A DNA stretch of 64,000 nt from Zingiber officinale (lineage: Eukaryota; Streptophyta; Magnoliopsida; Zingiberales; Zingiberaceae). A program made the translations under genes and the position numbers. Below are positions 24,198-35,740 of this stretch, in pieces. The notes below the pieces were generated by a model. The model searched no databases. It had not been told where the DNA came from and worked only from the letters and a program-made list of their open reading frames with translations. How positions within the stretch are numbered: the first letter of the stretch is position 1; every line of letters starts with the position of its first letter. The stretch lies in NCBI RefSeq assembly GCF_018446385.1, contig NC_055990.1, positions 132,382,996-132,446,995 of the forward strand, read 5' to 3'.

Positions 24198-27100
24198 TTT
24201 TAAAAAGTATCATTATAAATATTTTATAATGACACTTATTAGAACTGATAATATGTTTAGAAAAAATATCATATTAGATGTTTTGATGACATATTTTATA
24301 AGTGTCATAATATTATAAACATATTAGACCTTCTCCAAACCGAAACTTTGTCTTCCCACCCACCCACCCGATCCTTTCCTTTTCTCCTTGTAGTGCAGCC
24401 CATTTTCTTCCCTCTTCCACCCCCTTCTTTCCTTTAGTGCATTTAGGTTCTTTCCTCTTCACAACAAGCAAGAGGAGCTCAAAGGTAACTTATTTCTTAT
24501 ATCTTCCCTCTTCGTAGCATCGCGCGCTGCCTCACCAGGTGATGAACAACCGCTTCGCCTGTGGCCGCACTCAAGGGGGCCCCAGCCTCGCTAAGCTAGT
24601 GGTCTGCTAACAGATGGTTCATGAACAGACGCCTGCGAGGGGGTCGATGCCTCGCCAGGCAGTCGGTTCACAAATGGTCGTATACTAGGGGGTTGATGCC
24701 TTATTGGGAAGTGGCACGTTGCGAGGCAACAACATTGCTACCTTCTTTTGAAATTTTCGCCCTTTTCTTTTTTCCCCTAATTAATTTGATCTGCATTGGT
24801 TGAATAACTATAGGGATTTTAATCATAAATTAGTTGATTTTGTTGACTGTGAATATAGTAGAGAAGTTACTTAGTTGTGTTTGTTGTTGGTAATTATACA
24901 TGATGCTTGTGATGTTTGTAATTTAGATGATGTGTTTGCCACAAATAAAAAGAAGAGTTCAAGTAGAGAAGAGGAGATTGTAAATTCTAAAATCTTGGTA
25001 TCTTTCTTGACTTTGCTCTTGTTATACCTGCATTTCTACTAAATGTTATAAAAGTACCTTCGGAATTGTGACCTTTATGTCAGATATTTACTTTAAATAA
25101 AAATAAATAAATCAAAAGTTGGTACCTAATGTCATCTTTTGGAATTTGGTTATCAAAACTTAGTAAATGCATTGAAATTGGCTTCGTTTCTCATCATTAA
25201 CATGCACCAATGGTGGTTTCTGACTTTCATAGAAAAAACAAAATGGTGGTTATTGATGAGTAGGATAATGCTTCTCTAAAGATAAGTAGCCAAAGAGGAC
25301 ATAGTAAACATAAGTTGAGTGAACAACCATAACATCTATTCTTCTGAGTGGCATGCATATTTTCCATGTCAAACTAACAGGAGATAGATTGAACTTTGTT
25401 CACTTGCATGGTCTAACTATTTCTATGTTTATAAACCTTTAAAATCTCCTTTTATGTGATTTACAACACATATTTATTAAATGATAGCTCACTCATATAT
25501 CACCATTTTTTATGTGTTTTAATGGCTTTAGAAGGAAGTAGTTGCAAACATTAATTTTCTTCTCTGCTAGTATGTTGTGTGAAATGTCTTGTAATCATTA
25601 ACCATAATCTTATATGTGCAAGAAGGTTAAAGGTCCACTGGATTTTGATAGATCTCTGTATAACCAACTAACCATATAAAAGATGTCACTGTATGGACAT
25701 TAGTTCATGTAAAGTCAATATTAGACTAAGTGTTTAGTAGGAAATCTTTGTAGAATCTGTTTTCAATTATCAGATTTGATAAATTGATAGTAGCAACATT
25801 ACTAGACTTGGGTAGTGAAAAATTGGAAAGGACAAATAGAGAAGAAGTAATTTGTTTAGCATAAAAGAAGCACGAATGTGTTTGTACAAGTAGTTAATAA
25901 AAAAATTATGAATGATGTAATAAATTATGATGATATGGTGGATGAATTTAATGTTTTGGATGAAAAAGGCACCACTCTACTGTAAAACTTTCATAAATAA
26001 TCTAAGGTCAGGATTATTACTCTTACTGCTTGTTCTCTTGGTAGAGTGAAATTACTCTTGCACACTTTGTTAGTTGACCTCTGGAACTTTGTGTAGTGCA
26101 TCAAATTGCATAGTACATCAACCAATTTCCACTTGAAGACATTTTTTCTCTTATGTTGAGCTATCAACCAGAAATGTGAAATGTATCACAAAATGTTATG
26201 GAATTCTCTTACAAAGATTTGCTCAACTGGTATGCAATGTTTTATTAGTTTTGTATTCTAAATTGGTTGCAACATTTTTTTAACATTGAATCTTATATTT
26301 ATAGTGATATCAGAATCATCGATTCATAGTTATTTTGTTGACATATTTTCCTTCGACTTGTAGATATACAAAAAAACTTTTATTTATTAGCAGTGGGTAC
26401 ACTAAACACAATGACTAGTTTTATTGTGTTTATTTATCTTTGCTGACTATTCTAACTCTAGTCATCATGATGAGATGGTTATAGTTACTGCTCTGTCAAT
26501 GGGATTACTTGTTTCTACAACAGATGTAAAAGGGTGGAAGAAAAAATTTTAGAACTAGAGATATCAATAATGCAAATCTTGTTATGAAAAGATTAATTAA
26601 ATATATGATAACAAATACTATGTGGATATTTCTCTATCTTACTAGTAAGGCAACTACTTGCAAATCATTTCATGCATTGCTTTATACATAATAACTTTTT
26701 TATTTATGTTTTTGATGTTTGGACTTACCTATTGCTTGATTTTAAAAATATTATATTGAATTGTGTTTAATTCATCACTATCAGTAAAGTAGGACACTTT
26801 ATCCTACTAGATTTTGTAGAAAATTTTGCTCATGCGGAAGTTGATCCTTTATAGGAACTCAGTATGTCAGACATTTTTCAAGTAGGTGTGTTGTTTATAT
26901 ACTTTTGAGTAAATGTAGGCTTCAGTCTTCCCTAAGCAAGTTTATTTTAGAGGATTTATTTGTACATTCTCAATCTAGGAAGGAGAATTAGATAATTCCT
27001 ACAATATGTTTCTTTTACTTTGTTTAACTTAATATCTAGCATATTTGGAACATTTATACTATTTTATTGATTTTAGTAAAGTGACCAAAGTATGGATAAG

Positions 27101-27297
27101 TTCTTGCATACTTTCAAAGATAAACTCTTTGATGAAATGCTGATGTTAACCGGTCTGATTTTGCTACCCAAGAAATTCCTCCTTTGGGCAAGGCTCTTGC
27201 AAACATCATAACTTTGGCAATTGAGGACAATGATTTTTGTTCTTATGGCTTTGAAAAAGAGTGGACTCGGAAGGTGACGTGGTAGCAAGAGTTAAAA
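24198..27297. other. CACTA interior, no recognisable gene
   Basis: The first 130 bp are AT-rich subterminal CACTA sequence with TATCAT/ATGACA motifs. A pyrimidine-rich leader-like block (24330-24470) is followed by AAG-GTAACT, which resembles a splice donor. 24520-24720 is GC-rich with a GGGGGTCGATGCCT / GGGGGTTGATGCCT duplication. The remainder to 27297 is AT-rich with only short open frames; none matched a family I know. Confidence 0.5.
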
Positions 27298-29012
27298 TGA
27301 TGGGGTGGTCACACTCGAAAAAGAGTAATATCCCCTCATCTAGTATAGATTAGTCGCTCAGTGCTAAGCTTCTTAGATTCCACCAGACCAAGTTATAATC
27401 CGGTCGGGAAAGGATGATCAACCCTTAAGTCGAGCGAACCGAGGAGTCTGGTGTCTCAGGGCCAGCCAGATTTTAAGGCGATCATGAGCGAGGTCAGCCG
27501 ACCTTAAAGGTCAACCGACCTTAAAGGTCAACCGAAATGATTGACTCATTCCACAACAGACCAACTACTGGTGGACAGAAGATAGGTAAACTCATCCGAT
27601 TATAAAGTTAGATAGACTTATATGTCCTGGCCATACAAAAACTAGGACAGGACAAATACAGCCCAGCCTAGTATGTTGATCAAGACTCTTAGAGCGAAGC
27701 GGACCTTCTCCAGGTAACTTACCATAAGCTCGGTCAGGTAAAGGGACGACCGGACATACGACACTTATACTTATATTATTATCACCTGAACGGAATTCCA
27801 ACACAATATATATTATTATTAAAGGGATTTCCTGGGAGTATGATATACTCTACCATTCTCAAGCAAGTATCTTAATGCTGCACAAAACATGGTTGAGTGG
27901 CTTAATATGATGCATAGCAGTGGAATATACAAAATACAATTGGACAACTCAATAAAAGCGACCATCTTAAAGAATGGTCGAATTATATTTAGCCAATAGC
28001 ATCATCCTAACAGGGTGACTGACTTAAGGACTAGTCAGATTATATTTAGCCAATAGAATCATCCTAACAGGGTGACTGGTTTAAGGACCAGTCGGATTAT
28101 ATTCAGCCAATAGCATCATCTCAACAGGGCGGCCAGTTTAAGAACCGACCGGATTATATTCAGTTGACAACATCATCTCAACAAGACTGCCGGCTTATGG
28201 ACCGGCTGAATCATGTTCAGTAGACAATATCCAGACAACTTGTCATAATAACAACTTTGTGTCAGAAAATATTCTTATGAAAACTTCTTTAGGGACATCA
28301 TGTCTCCCATCGATAGACCAATAATGACAGCATATTCCTTCAGCAACCTCAGTAATAACAGAAGCTATAAACGATAAAAGGGATATACATGTGGGTAAAA
28401 TAAAGATTCCTCGGATGATTATGATGAACTGTCTAACAAACTCTGACACATTTTGTTACCTCATGATTACGGAGGTTACGTAAGGTGATATATAAAAGGG
28501 GAGTTCTCTCCGTGATGAAGGTACGCTCACTGATATCTGCAACTCTACTCTCGTGAATATGTTCTAATGATTCTTCTATTCATTCGGATTGTGATTGACT
28601 TGAGCATTGGAGGGCCTTCACCAAGGACTCCCCTTGATTTCTAGGCACTAACGTTTTGTTGGATCGTCTCCTGGTGCGCAGGATCAAAGGAGAAGCTTCT
28701 TTTTGGAGAGAAAGGTCTTATGACGGTCAATCACTCATCCACTGTGCCCAGTGCGTCATCTCCTCAGGTCTCAAACATGATCAAATTTGACACTGTCTGT
28801 GGGAAACTTCGCCTGAATCTGAGAATTGGAGGTCCTTTGCTATGGTCTCCCCCCCCCCCCCCCCTGATTTTTAAGCATTGACGTTTTGTTGGATCGTCTC
28901 CTGGTGCGCAAGATCAAAGGAAAAGCTTCTTTTTGGAGAAAAGGTCTTTTGACGATCAATCACTTATCCACCGTGTCCAACACGTCATCTCTGCAGGTCT
29001 CAGACTGGATCA
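27298..29012 (+). mobile_element. Tat-like LTR (27298-28783) plus the end of a second LTR (28863-29012)
   Basis: Starts TGATGGGGTGG, like the Tat LTR start TGATGAGG, and the first LTR ends ATGATCA. Directly after it, TTGACACTGTCTGTGGGAA (28787-28805) resembles the gypsy primer-binding-site region TGGCGCCGTCTGTGGGAA. The TATA is GATATATAAAAGG at about 28488-28500. Upstream are four or five ~57-bp repeats (27960-28235) with palindromes such as GACTGGTTTAAGGACCAGTC. About 80 bp of internal sequence and a poly-C run remain before the last 150 bp of an LTR repeats (GTTTTGTTGGATCGTCTCC at about 28651 and 28881). The internal region is nearly all deleted. No clean TSD. Confidence 0.65.
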
Positions 29013-29099
29013 GAGGATGATTTTGGTTCTTATGGCTTCTTTATCCAAGGCTTAGATTGTAAACTCTATATTCATGCTAATGATGTGATGAATTATGAT

Positions 29100-29290
29100 G
29101 ATGTGGTGAATGAATTGAATACTTTGGATGTAAATTTTTTCTATTCTATATAATAGGTGAATTGAATATTTTGAATGTAAATTTTTTTCTATTCTATATA
29201 ATGGGTGAATTGTGATGATGTGTAGATTTTTTCTATTCTATGTGGTGTGGTGGGTGAATTAAAATTATATAGTCTGAATAAATATTAGTT
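29100..29290. repeat. Three-copy AT-rich tandem repeat
   Basis: Three units of about 57 bp with GGTGAATTGAAT, GATGTAAATTTTTT and CTATTCTATATAAT, lying in the CACTA just left of its right subterminal region. No coding signal. Confidence 0.6.
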
Positions 29291-30059
29291 ATAAAATTTA
29301 ATGTCTTTATAAATTATCATTATTAGCAAGTTTTATTATCCTTATATAAAATTATAAGACACTTATAATTGTCAATATAAATTAGTTTACGTGACATTTA
29401 AATTTATTCTTATTACGATAATAATAAGGCAATGTCCTTAAAATATTTTATCCTGACATTTTAGATTGTCAGTGTATCTTTAAAATTAAGACATTTTTGA
29501 AGTTAGCATAGATACTTTATAATGACATTATACAAATGCCAGGAATATCAGAGGGTCTAACCTAACATCATATTTCAATACATTTTTCAGTGATGTCATC
29601 ATAGCTTTAGTATCATTAAAAGTATACTATAAGAGCATTTATGTGTATCCTTAAAGAGCATTATTCTAGTAGTGGGTATAACAACCCAAGGATACTAATA
29701 TAACAAACATATCACAATCATTGACAACTATCTTAATATCGTAATGGGGATATATCATCAATCACTCGTAGAAGACTTAATTGACAGGATATACATATCA
29801 TAATCACTGTCAACTCTCTTAACGTCGTAGTGGGAATATATCGTCAACCACTCGTAGGATACTTAATTGACAAGATTTACATATTGTGTTGTGCTACTTA
29901 CATAGTAATCAACTAATTCGACATTAATATATGAACTTTATGCAATGGTACATAATCATTCCTAGCATGATAGATATATCCAGAAGCATGATTTATCAAT
30001 CACATATATCTGTGTATGAAAAGATCTAACAAGTATCTACCAGACAACATATACAGCAA

Positions 30060-30760
30060 GTAACAACACTTATAGTACACACCAGACACTTGTGTACACA
30101 CAACATAGGCTTAATCAACATGATGCCTCCAATAGTACACATCAAACACGTATGCACACACAACATAGATATAATTAATAAGATACTTCCAATAGTACAC
30201 ACCAGACATGTATGCACACACAACATAGGTATAATCAATATGATACCTTCAATAGTATACATTAGGCGTGTGTACTTTCAATAGTATACATCAGACATGC
30301 ACGTACTTACTATATAAGTATAATCAACCTAATACTTCTAATAATACACATCAAACACATGTACATATACAACATAGATATAATTAACATGATATCTCCA
30401 ATAATACACATCAAACACATGTGCACACACAATATAGATATAATCAACATGATACCTCTAATAGTACACACCAGATACATATGCACACACAACATAGGTA
30501 TAATCAACATGATACCTTTAACAGTATACACCAGATGTGTGTACACTCAACATAAGTTTAATCAACAAGATACCTCCAATAGTACACACCAGACATGCAC
30601 GCACTTACAACATAAGTATAATCAAGCTGATACTTCTAATAGAACATGTCGAACACATGTGCATAATCAACCATATAATGTCAATAAAATATATCAGACA
30701 TGTATGCATAAACAACATAGGTAAAATCAACCAGATACTTTCAATAAAATATATCGGACA
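30060..30760. repeat. 60-bp minisatellite in the solo LTR
   Basis: About 11-12 diverged units of 60 bp with AATAGTACACACCAGACATG, CACACACAACATAGGTATAA and TCAACATGATACC. The period is a multiple of three, so periodic open frames appear on both strands; these are artefacts. A related segment lies at 10560-10860 in the Tekay-type element. Confidence 0.85.
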
Positions 30761-31299
30761 CATGCACATACAACATAGGTATATCCAAAAACATAATCCA
30801 TCAATCACATATATCTATATGTATAAAAAGATCCAATGGGTGTCTACTAACAACATATACAATAAATAACAACACATATACACGTATACACACTAACATA
30901 TGCATAATTAGCATGATAACTCCTATAGTACACACCATATATGTGTGTATGCTACAAAGTAAGAATATCCAAAGAAGAGACTGTATAGATAATAAACAGA
31001 TCATCTCTAAGATCAAGCATGCAAATATCAAGTATGGATAAATACGAGTAGATTTAAAGTAAAGCAACTTAATCCATCAATTAAAAACTATGCACTAAGT
31101 TCAATGAACTATAGAGGCCAATGAAGAAGTACTCTCTTTTAATATGTAGCTCGTGTCAAATAAATCCCACATTACGATGCTCGTCCTGAATTAAAGTCAT
31201 GCGATCACATAATATATTTAGCTAATTACATATGAAGTCAATAGTTAAATCAAATCCTAAACCAAATTTGGGTATCCCTAATCGAACTCGTTTATCGAT

Positions 31300-31500
31300 T
31301 AGTCCAATTAACTAAATCACATAATTAAACTTGGTCTAACCCATGCTTAACCCTAGCTTAATCCATCCAATTAATTAGGTTAGGGTTCTAATCACGTCAT
31401 TAACCCTAATCTAGTTCATTAATGTAATTAGATTAGGTTTAACCTTAAGCTAAACCCTAATTCATTCCATACACTAATTACATTAGGGTTTACATCAAGT
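31300..31500. other. Cluster of AACCCTAA (telo-box-like) motifs in the solo LTR
   Basis: CCCTAA or its complement TTAGGG occurs at least five times in 200 bp, interleaved with TTAATTAG segments. The spacing is irregular, so this is not a telomere array. Telo-boxes are known promoter elements in plants; any role here is inference. Confidence 0.5.
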
Positions 31501-32343
31501 TCGTCATCCAAAATTCACCCAGATCCAAGGTGGTTTATAACAGCTCATGGTCGGAGAGGTTCACTATCGGAACAGGATGGTCGGAGCTATGGATTGCCAG
31601 TGAATAGTGCTAGCCAGAGTTGTGCTTGAAACCAAGCTAACGCACACAAAACACCCACTGGAGTATTCACAGCCTCTGGTTCAAGGCCAGAGCAAGGCTG
31701 ATGGTCGACGATCGAGCGGCACCAACACTCAGGGAGTAGGGCACAGTAAAGAGAAGAAAGAGGTGTTGCACCGATGATGAATCGGGGAGAAGGGGGTGAC
31801 TACTGATTGCAACGATTGGCAACGAATCAGAACAAGGGAGGTGATTGCTCGCTATGTCAAGGTTGCGCAACGGCTTGGACAGGTGACCATCAATAGGCGT
31901 TGAGAATTGACGTCGAGTAGAGATGCAAGAGGGAGAGAGGGGCGATTGGAATCAGGTCGCGCAGTGCCTGGCAGCGGCGCGAGGAGGCTGGGAGAGGGAG
32001 AACTTCTCGCTCGTAGCCGAAGAGTGGCAGATCAGCGCCAGCGATGACTAGCGATGGTGATGCAAGTGGAGAGGGTGGTGGTGGAGTGAATCTGGTGAGA
32101 GAGGGGAAAATGGAAATAAAACCTAGGTTTTAATAATATATATTTAAGTTAATTAATCCAATCAACTCCCAACTTAATTAGAATATTTAAACAGGTTTTC
32201 TTTAAGCCTAATAGATTTATCCTCTTAAACGTGTCATACAGTCTTCATTTAAATCCTAGTTTTTTTATAAAAAAATCTCAAAAAAATTATAAATTTATTT
32301 CTCCAATAACACTTATTATTTAATTATCATATCTTACAATATC

Positions 32344-33479
32344 AACATAAGTTAAGTCAAGATAAATAATACAATAAAATAAGTAGTTATTGCAAGCTAA
32401 TATAATAATTTGGCAATTATATAAAGTAAAGAAAAATATAAAAAAAAAAAATCTATACCTGTACCGGAACTTAATTCTAAACTTAATTTCTAATTTCTGC
32501 CCCTTTAATCACATAAAAAAATATGATTATATATAAAAAAAAATCTGAAAATTTTTATAAGAGTGATTGAAATAGTGACCAAGTTTGAAAAAAAAAATTT
32601 AAGAACTATTTTTCAAATATCCGAATTTATAAAAATTAAAATCCAAATTTGTCAAAATTAGTTTTGTTCTTCTAAAAATTTTTTAAAAAAAATTCACTGA
32701 TAAAGATAATTATCCATATCAATATTAAATTTTTCATAAGAAAACAATATTTATTTTAACAAAAATAAATCATTTTGGATAGAATATGTATTTTCAAAAT
32801 AAAAATATTTAAAAATAAAATTTGACCTTAAAAATTATAGCAAATTTTTATGAAGATTTAAAATCTAGCCATTAATTTTTAAAAAAATCAAAGATTTTAA
32901 AAATTTAATGCCAAGAATTTTAAATATTAAAATTTCATCTATAAAAATTCATTAAAAATTATTTTTTTGATAAAAAGAATCTTAAATTTTTGACACTAAT
33001 ATTATTAATTGTTAATTATCTATTAGGTAAAATCAGATTTTGAAATCTAGAATAAATTTTCATCTATTAACAAGATATTTTTTTAAAAATGTATTTTATC
33101 ACTTTTCTAATTTGGCCCTTGTAAAATTTAAAATATCAATTTAGTACTTAAAAAATTCTACATATTTAAACCTACATAATCTTTTCTAATATTTTTATTC
33201 ATTCTCTTAATTTGTCATTTTCTATTTTCAGTTTATCAAAATTTTCTAAAGGATATACATTAACTAAAGCAGTTCTTAAGTCTAAATTTTTTTTCTTTTT
33301 AATTATATGCATTTCGTCCTTAGCTTGCATAATGATCTAGAAAACTTTTGTGTACCTTCACATAGCTGATTAGGAGATAGGAGACGTTCCTCACTTACTG
33401 TGTCATCCTCGTAATTCAATGCTCCTCATTCATCACGATTGTCTTCCTATGTTTCTCTCCTTCATATATGCTCATCTAT
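32344..33479. other. AT-rich non-coding internal part of the outermost gag element
   Basis: Runs from the ATATC repeat to the gag end. Very AT-rich, with TTCTGCCCCTTTAATCACAT at about 32495 matching TCTCCCCCTTTGATCACAG of the related element near 20780. No pol frame. Confidence 0.6.
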
Positions 33480-34490
33480 GTGGTACTTTCATCGTCTTTC
33501 TGGTGATCTGCTATTAGTAATAGTCCAACATACTCTTCCAGCTCGAACTCGGATAACGACTCATCCCACATTGTTCTAAGGTTCTTGTGCTTGGTTTTAT
33601 TTGACCCTTTATTCTTATTTTTTGTTTTGTTCTTTAGTTTATGGCAGTTATCTTTGAAGTGCTCTTGTTCTTGACAGTTATGTCACAGAACATTTCTTCT
33701 TCCCCTTATTAGCTTTTTGGCATGAGACTTGTTGAACTTGTTAGTTTTAAAGAAGTTTGAAATTTTTCTTACCATGAATGCTTCTTCGTCTTCGTCGAGA
33801 GATGATTCTGAGTCTGGTTCATCCTTTCTGACTTGTAGTTCTAGATTCTGGTTTGTCTCTGTTTCTTTTGTAACTCCTGCACATCTAAACTTGTGTAATT
33901 CGAAAGTCGAGAATAGTTCTTTTAGAGTACTTACCTACAAGTTCTTAGAGATGTAGTATACATCTATTAAGGTTGACCACTCGTGTGTTCTCAGAAAGAC
34001 ATTGAGTGTGTACCAGATTGAGTCCTGATTCATTACCAATTCTCCGAGGTTGTTGAGTTGGGTAATCAGTTCCTTGATCTTCGCATGGAGTTGAGTCACC
34101 TTCTCTCCCTTGTTTATCTAGAAGTTTGTTAGCTGATTTCGAATGATGTCCCATCTCACTAGCTTGGCTTCCAAAGTACCTTCATGAAGCCTCAGGAACT
34201 TCTCCCAAAATTTTTTTGCTGAATCGTAGGTTCCGATCTGGTTGACTTCTTGGAGCAGTAGTACGGTAAGTAGATGGAATTCTACTTTATCGTTGGCTAC
34301 AAAGTCGGCTTGCTCATTTTTGTTCTAAAGATGTTCTCCTTTTTGTTCTCCGTTTTCATCCCTGAGTACTTCAAAATCATTTTTTAAAGTTAAAAAAATA
34401 TCAAAATCAGTTTTAAGGTATACATCCATTTTACATTTCCAAAGTACAAATTCTCCTTCAAACTTAGGTGGTCGACCATTGTCTTCTTTC
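33480..34490 (-). pseudogene. Decayed gag of the outermost element
   Basis: Minus-strand reading parallels the gag at 21250-22707: PPKFEGEFVLWKCKMDVYLK (about 34420-34480), KFWEKFLRLHEGTLEAKLVR, DSIWYTLNVFLRTHEWSTLI, then EEAFMVRKISNFF. In the zinc knuckle the first Cys codon reads TGA while the rest (HNCQEQEHFKDNC, about 33640-33680) survives. Other in-frame stops are at about 34325, 34118 and 33943. More damaged than the nested copy, in line with its being the oldest element in the nest. Confidence 0.75.
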
Positions 34491-34539
34491 TTTAGACGGT
34501 GGTTAATCCTTCTAGAGTGGTCCGGACTCTGATACTAAT

Positions 34540-35528
34540 TATTGGTCCCAATGCGACCGACAAGAGAGAAATGAATTGTCCTAAAATTAAGATTATACCT
34601 TTCTCGTTCTTTCGACTTGAGTTAGACAAACACTTAATAAATAAAAAGAAAATACGTATAAATTAATACGAGACTATCGAAATTTACTTGGTTTGCAACC
34701 GGGAAGGTTGATAATCCAAGACAATGTAAACACTAGCAAAGCCTCCTTCTTCGAGCAAAGTCGAAGGTGGAGAAGCCCCACACATCGTTTGAAAACAAAA
34801 ATTTTAAATACAAAAAATAAAGTGAAAAATAAAGTACAAAATGTGTTGTCCAAAACTCCTAGGACCGATGCTCTATTTATATAGCATATTGGTCGACTTT
34901 ATCTGTTAGCTGACATGGCAGCACTGGGCACTTGGAGTAGGTTTGGGTGCCCCTAGTAGTGCACTCTATCTACTTCACAATGACTCTTCAATGGCTTTAG
35001 GATAAAATTTTATCCTCACCCGAGCATTTGGACCGGTCCGGGCGCTTGGAGTGTTGATGATGTGAACTCTTAACATCATTTGTAGCAACATCTCAACGAG
35101 GGGCATGTTCTGTACCAGGTTGGTCTGGGCACCTGGACTTGATCCAAGAACCTGGACAAGTCAACTTCGTGTTGACTTGTTCGATTTTTTCTCCGGTGGT
35201 TTGGGTGATTTCCGATCGTCTAGAGTTGAGCTCACCCGAACTCAACTCCAGCCTTCTCTTCAAGCATACTTCCTCCCTGGCTTCTTGTCTCTCAGAAGCG
35301 TCACGCGCGTCCTTCTTGTCCACCGGTGTACTCTTCCATAGCTTCTCGTCCCTCGGATGCACCGAACCCGTCGACTCACTTCTTATGTCATCCTTCTCAT
35401 AAGTTGTGTCTTTAGCTTGACTTCTTGTATTTCTAAGTCCCTACACACTTACACACAAGGCATCAAATAAAACGCAAAGCCTAATTTAATCCGATTGATC
35501 ACATCAAAACTCACCCGGGGTATTTACA
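34540..35528 (-). repeat. LTR (5' LTR of the outermost gag element)
   Basis: Begins TATTGGTCCCAATGCGACCG (expected TGTTGG start, one change) and ends CCGGGGTATTTACA. The minus-strand TATA (complement CTATTTATATAG) is at about 34871-34882. Upstream repeats GGACCGGTCCGGGC and CACCTGGACTTGATCC occupy the same place as the palindromes of the partner LTR. Confidence 0.8.
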
Positions 35529-35740
35529 CAAAGTTCATGGGCCTTGGAGTAGTAGTCGGATAGGCTCCAAACCAAGTAAAAAAGCAACGTGTCCTTTATT
35601 TTTCTATTTACTTTATTCCTCTATGCACTCGAGTTTTAACGAAAGAAAAGAAAAATTTTAAAAACCCCGGGATTCCTCCCCCTCCCCCCCCCCCCCCCCC
35701 CACTCTCTCTCTCTCTCGATCTCTTACAATCCAACATATA
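35529..35740. repeat. Intergenic with poly-C and CT microsatellite
   Basis: A run of about 17 C near 35685-35701 is followed by a (CT)n stretch (35702-35718). No gene. Confidence 0.8.

Larger units (their letters stand above)
2839..29674. mobile_element. CACTA (En/Spm-type) transposon, non-coding, hosting a 21-kb retrotransposon
   Basis: The left end reads TACTACAAAAAA (first base mutated from C) and the right end TTCTAGTAGTG, whose complement is CACTACTAGAA. A 3-bp TSD, GGT, lies at 2836-2838 and 29675-29677, as expected for this superfamily. Subterminal regions on both sides are AT-rich with related GACACTTTC / ATGACATT motifs. The element's own DNA is 2839-2884 plus 24198-29674, about 5.5 kb. 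I found no transposase-like frame in it, so it is probably non-autonomous. The Tat-type element sits only 46 bp from its left terminus. Confidence 0.65.
1549..32338 (-). mobile_element. Solo LTR of a Tekay-related gypsy family, reverse orientation, interrupted by CACTA
   Basis: The left end (TATCATACCCCGTAGGAGTC) matches the reverse complement of the Tekay-type LTR end at 7952 (TGTCACGCCCCAGAGGAGTC). The right end is CTTACA, comparable to the complement of that LTR's TGTAAAATA start. A perfect 5-bp TSD, ATATC, lies at 1544-1548 and 32339-32343. Without the CACTA insertion the element is about 3.95 kb (1549-2838 plus 29678-32338), with no second LTR or coding domain, so a solo LTR left by unequal recombination is the simplest reading. 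It contains three arrays: GTGGAGC-NNN-GCTCCAC palindromes (2452-2640), a 60-bp minisatellite (30060-30760) and a GC-rich leader-like stretch (31490-32110). Confidence 0.7.
561..35528 (-). mobile_element. Outermost gag-bearing copia-type LTR element, split by a 30-kb nest
   Basis: Two related LTRs, 561-1524 and 34540-35528, bracket an internal region on the minus strand. Next to the left LTR is a polypyrimidine run (1525-1540), the complement of a polypurine tract. Next to the right LTR, read on the minus strand, is AGTATCAGAGTCC, a decayed initiator-Met primer-binding site. The internal part (1525-1548 joined to 32344-34539) encodes a decayed copia-type gag and no visible pol. All sequence between 1549 and 32338 is later insertion: removing it with one ATATC copy makes the leader collinear with the related element at 20540. 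The left LTR lacks about 35 bp of its outer end or has diverged there, so no TSD was found. Confidence 0.8.

Noticed and set aside
24621..24803. Possible small gene after a leader-like block and splice-donor-like site in the CACTA
   Set aside because: Short frame, no family match and no second exon; could be captured sequence but cannot be supported.
30026..30869. Several open frames on both strands with repeated peptide pattern
   Set aside because: They are translations of the 60-bp minisatellite, whose period is a multiple of three.
31667..31870. 67-residue open frame in the GC-rich part of the solo LTR
   Set aside because: Positioned like the LTR leader of the Tekay-related family, with no recognisable domain or start context.
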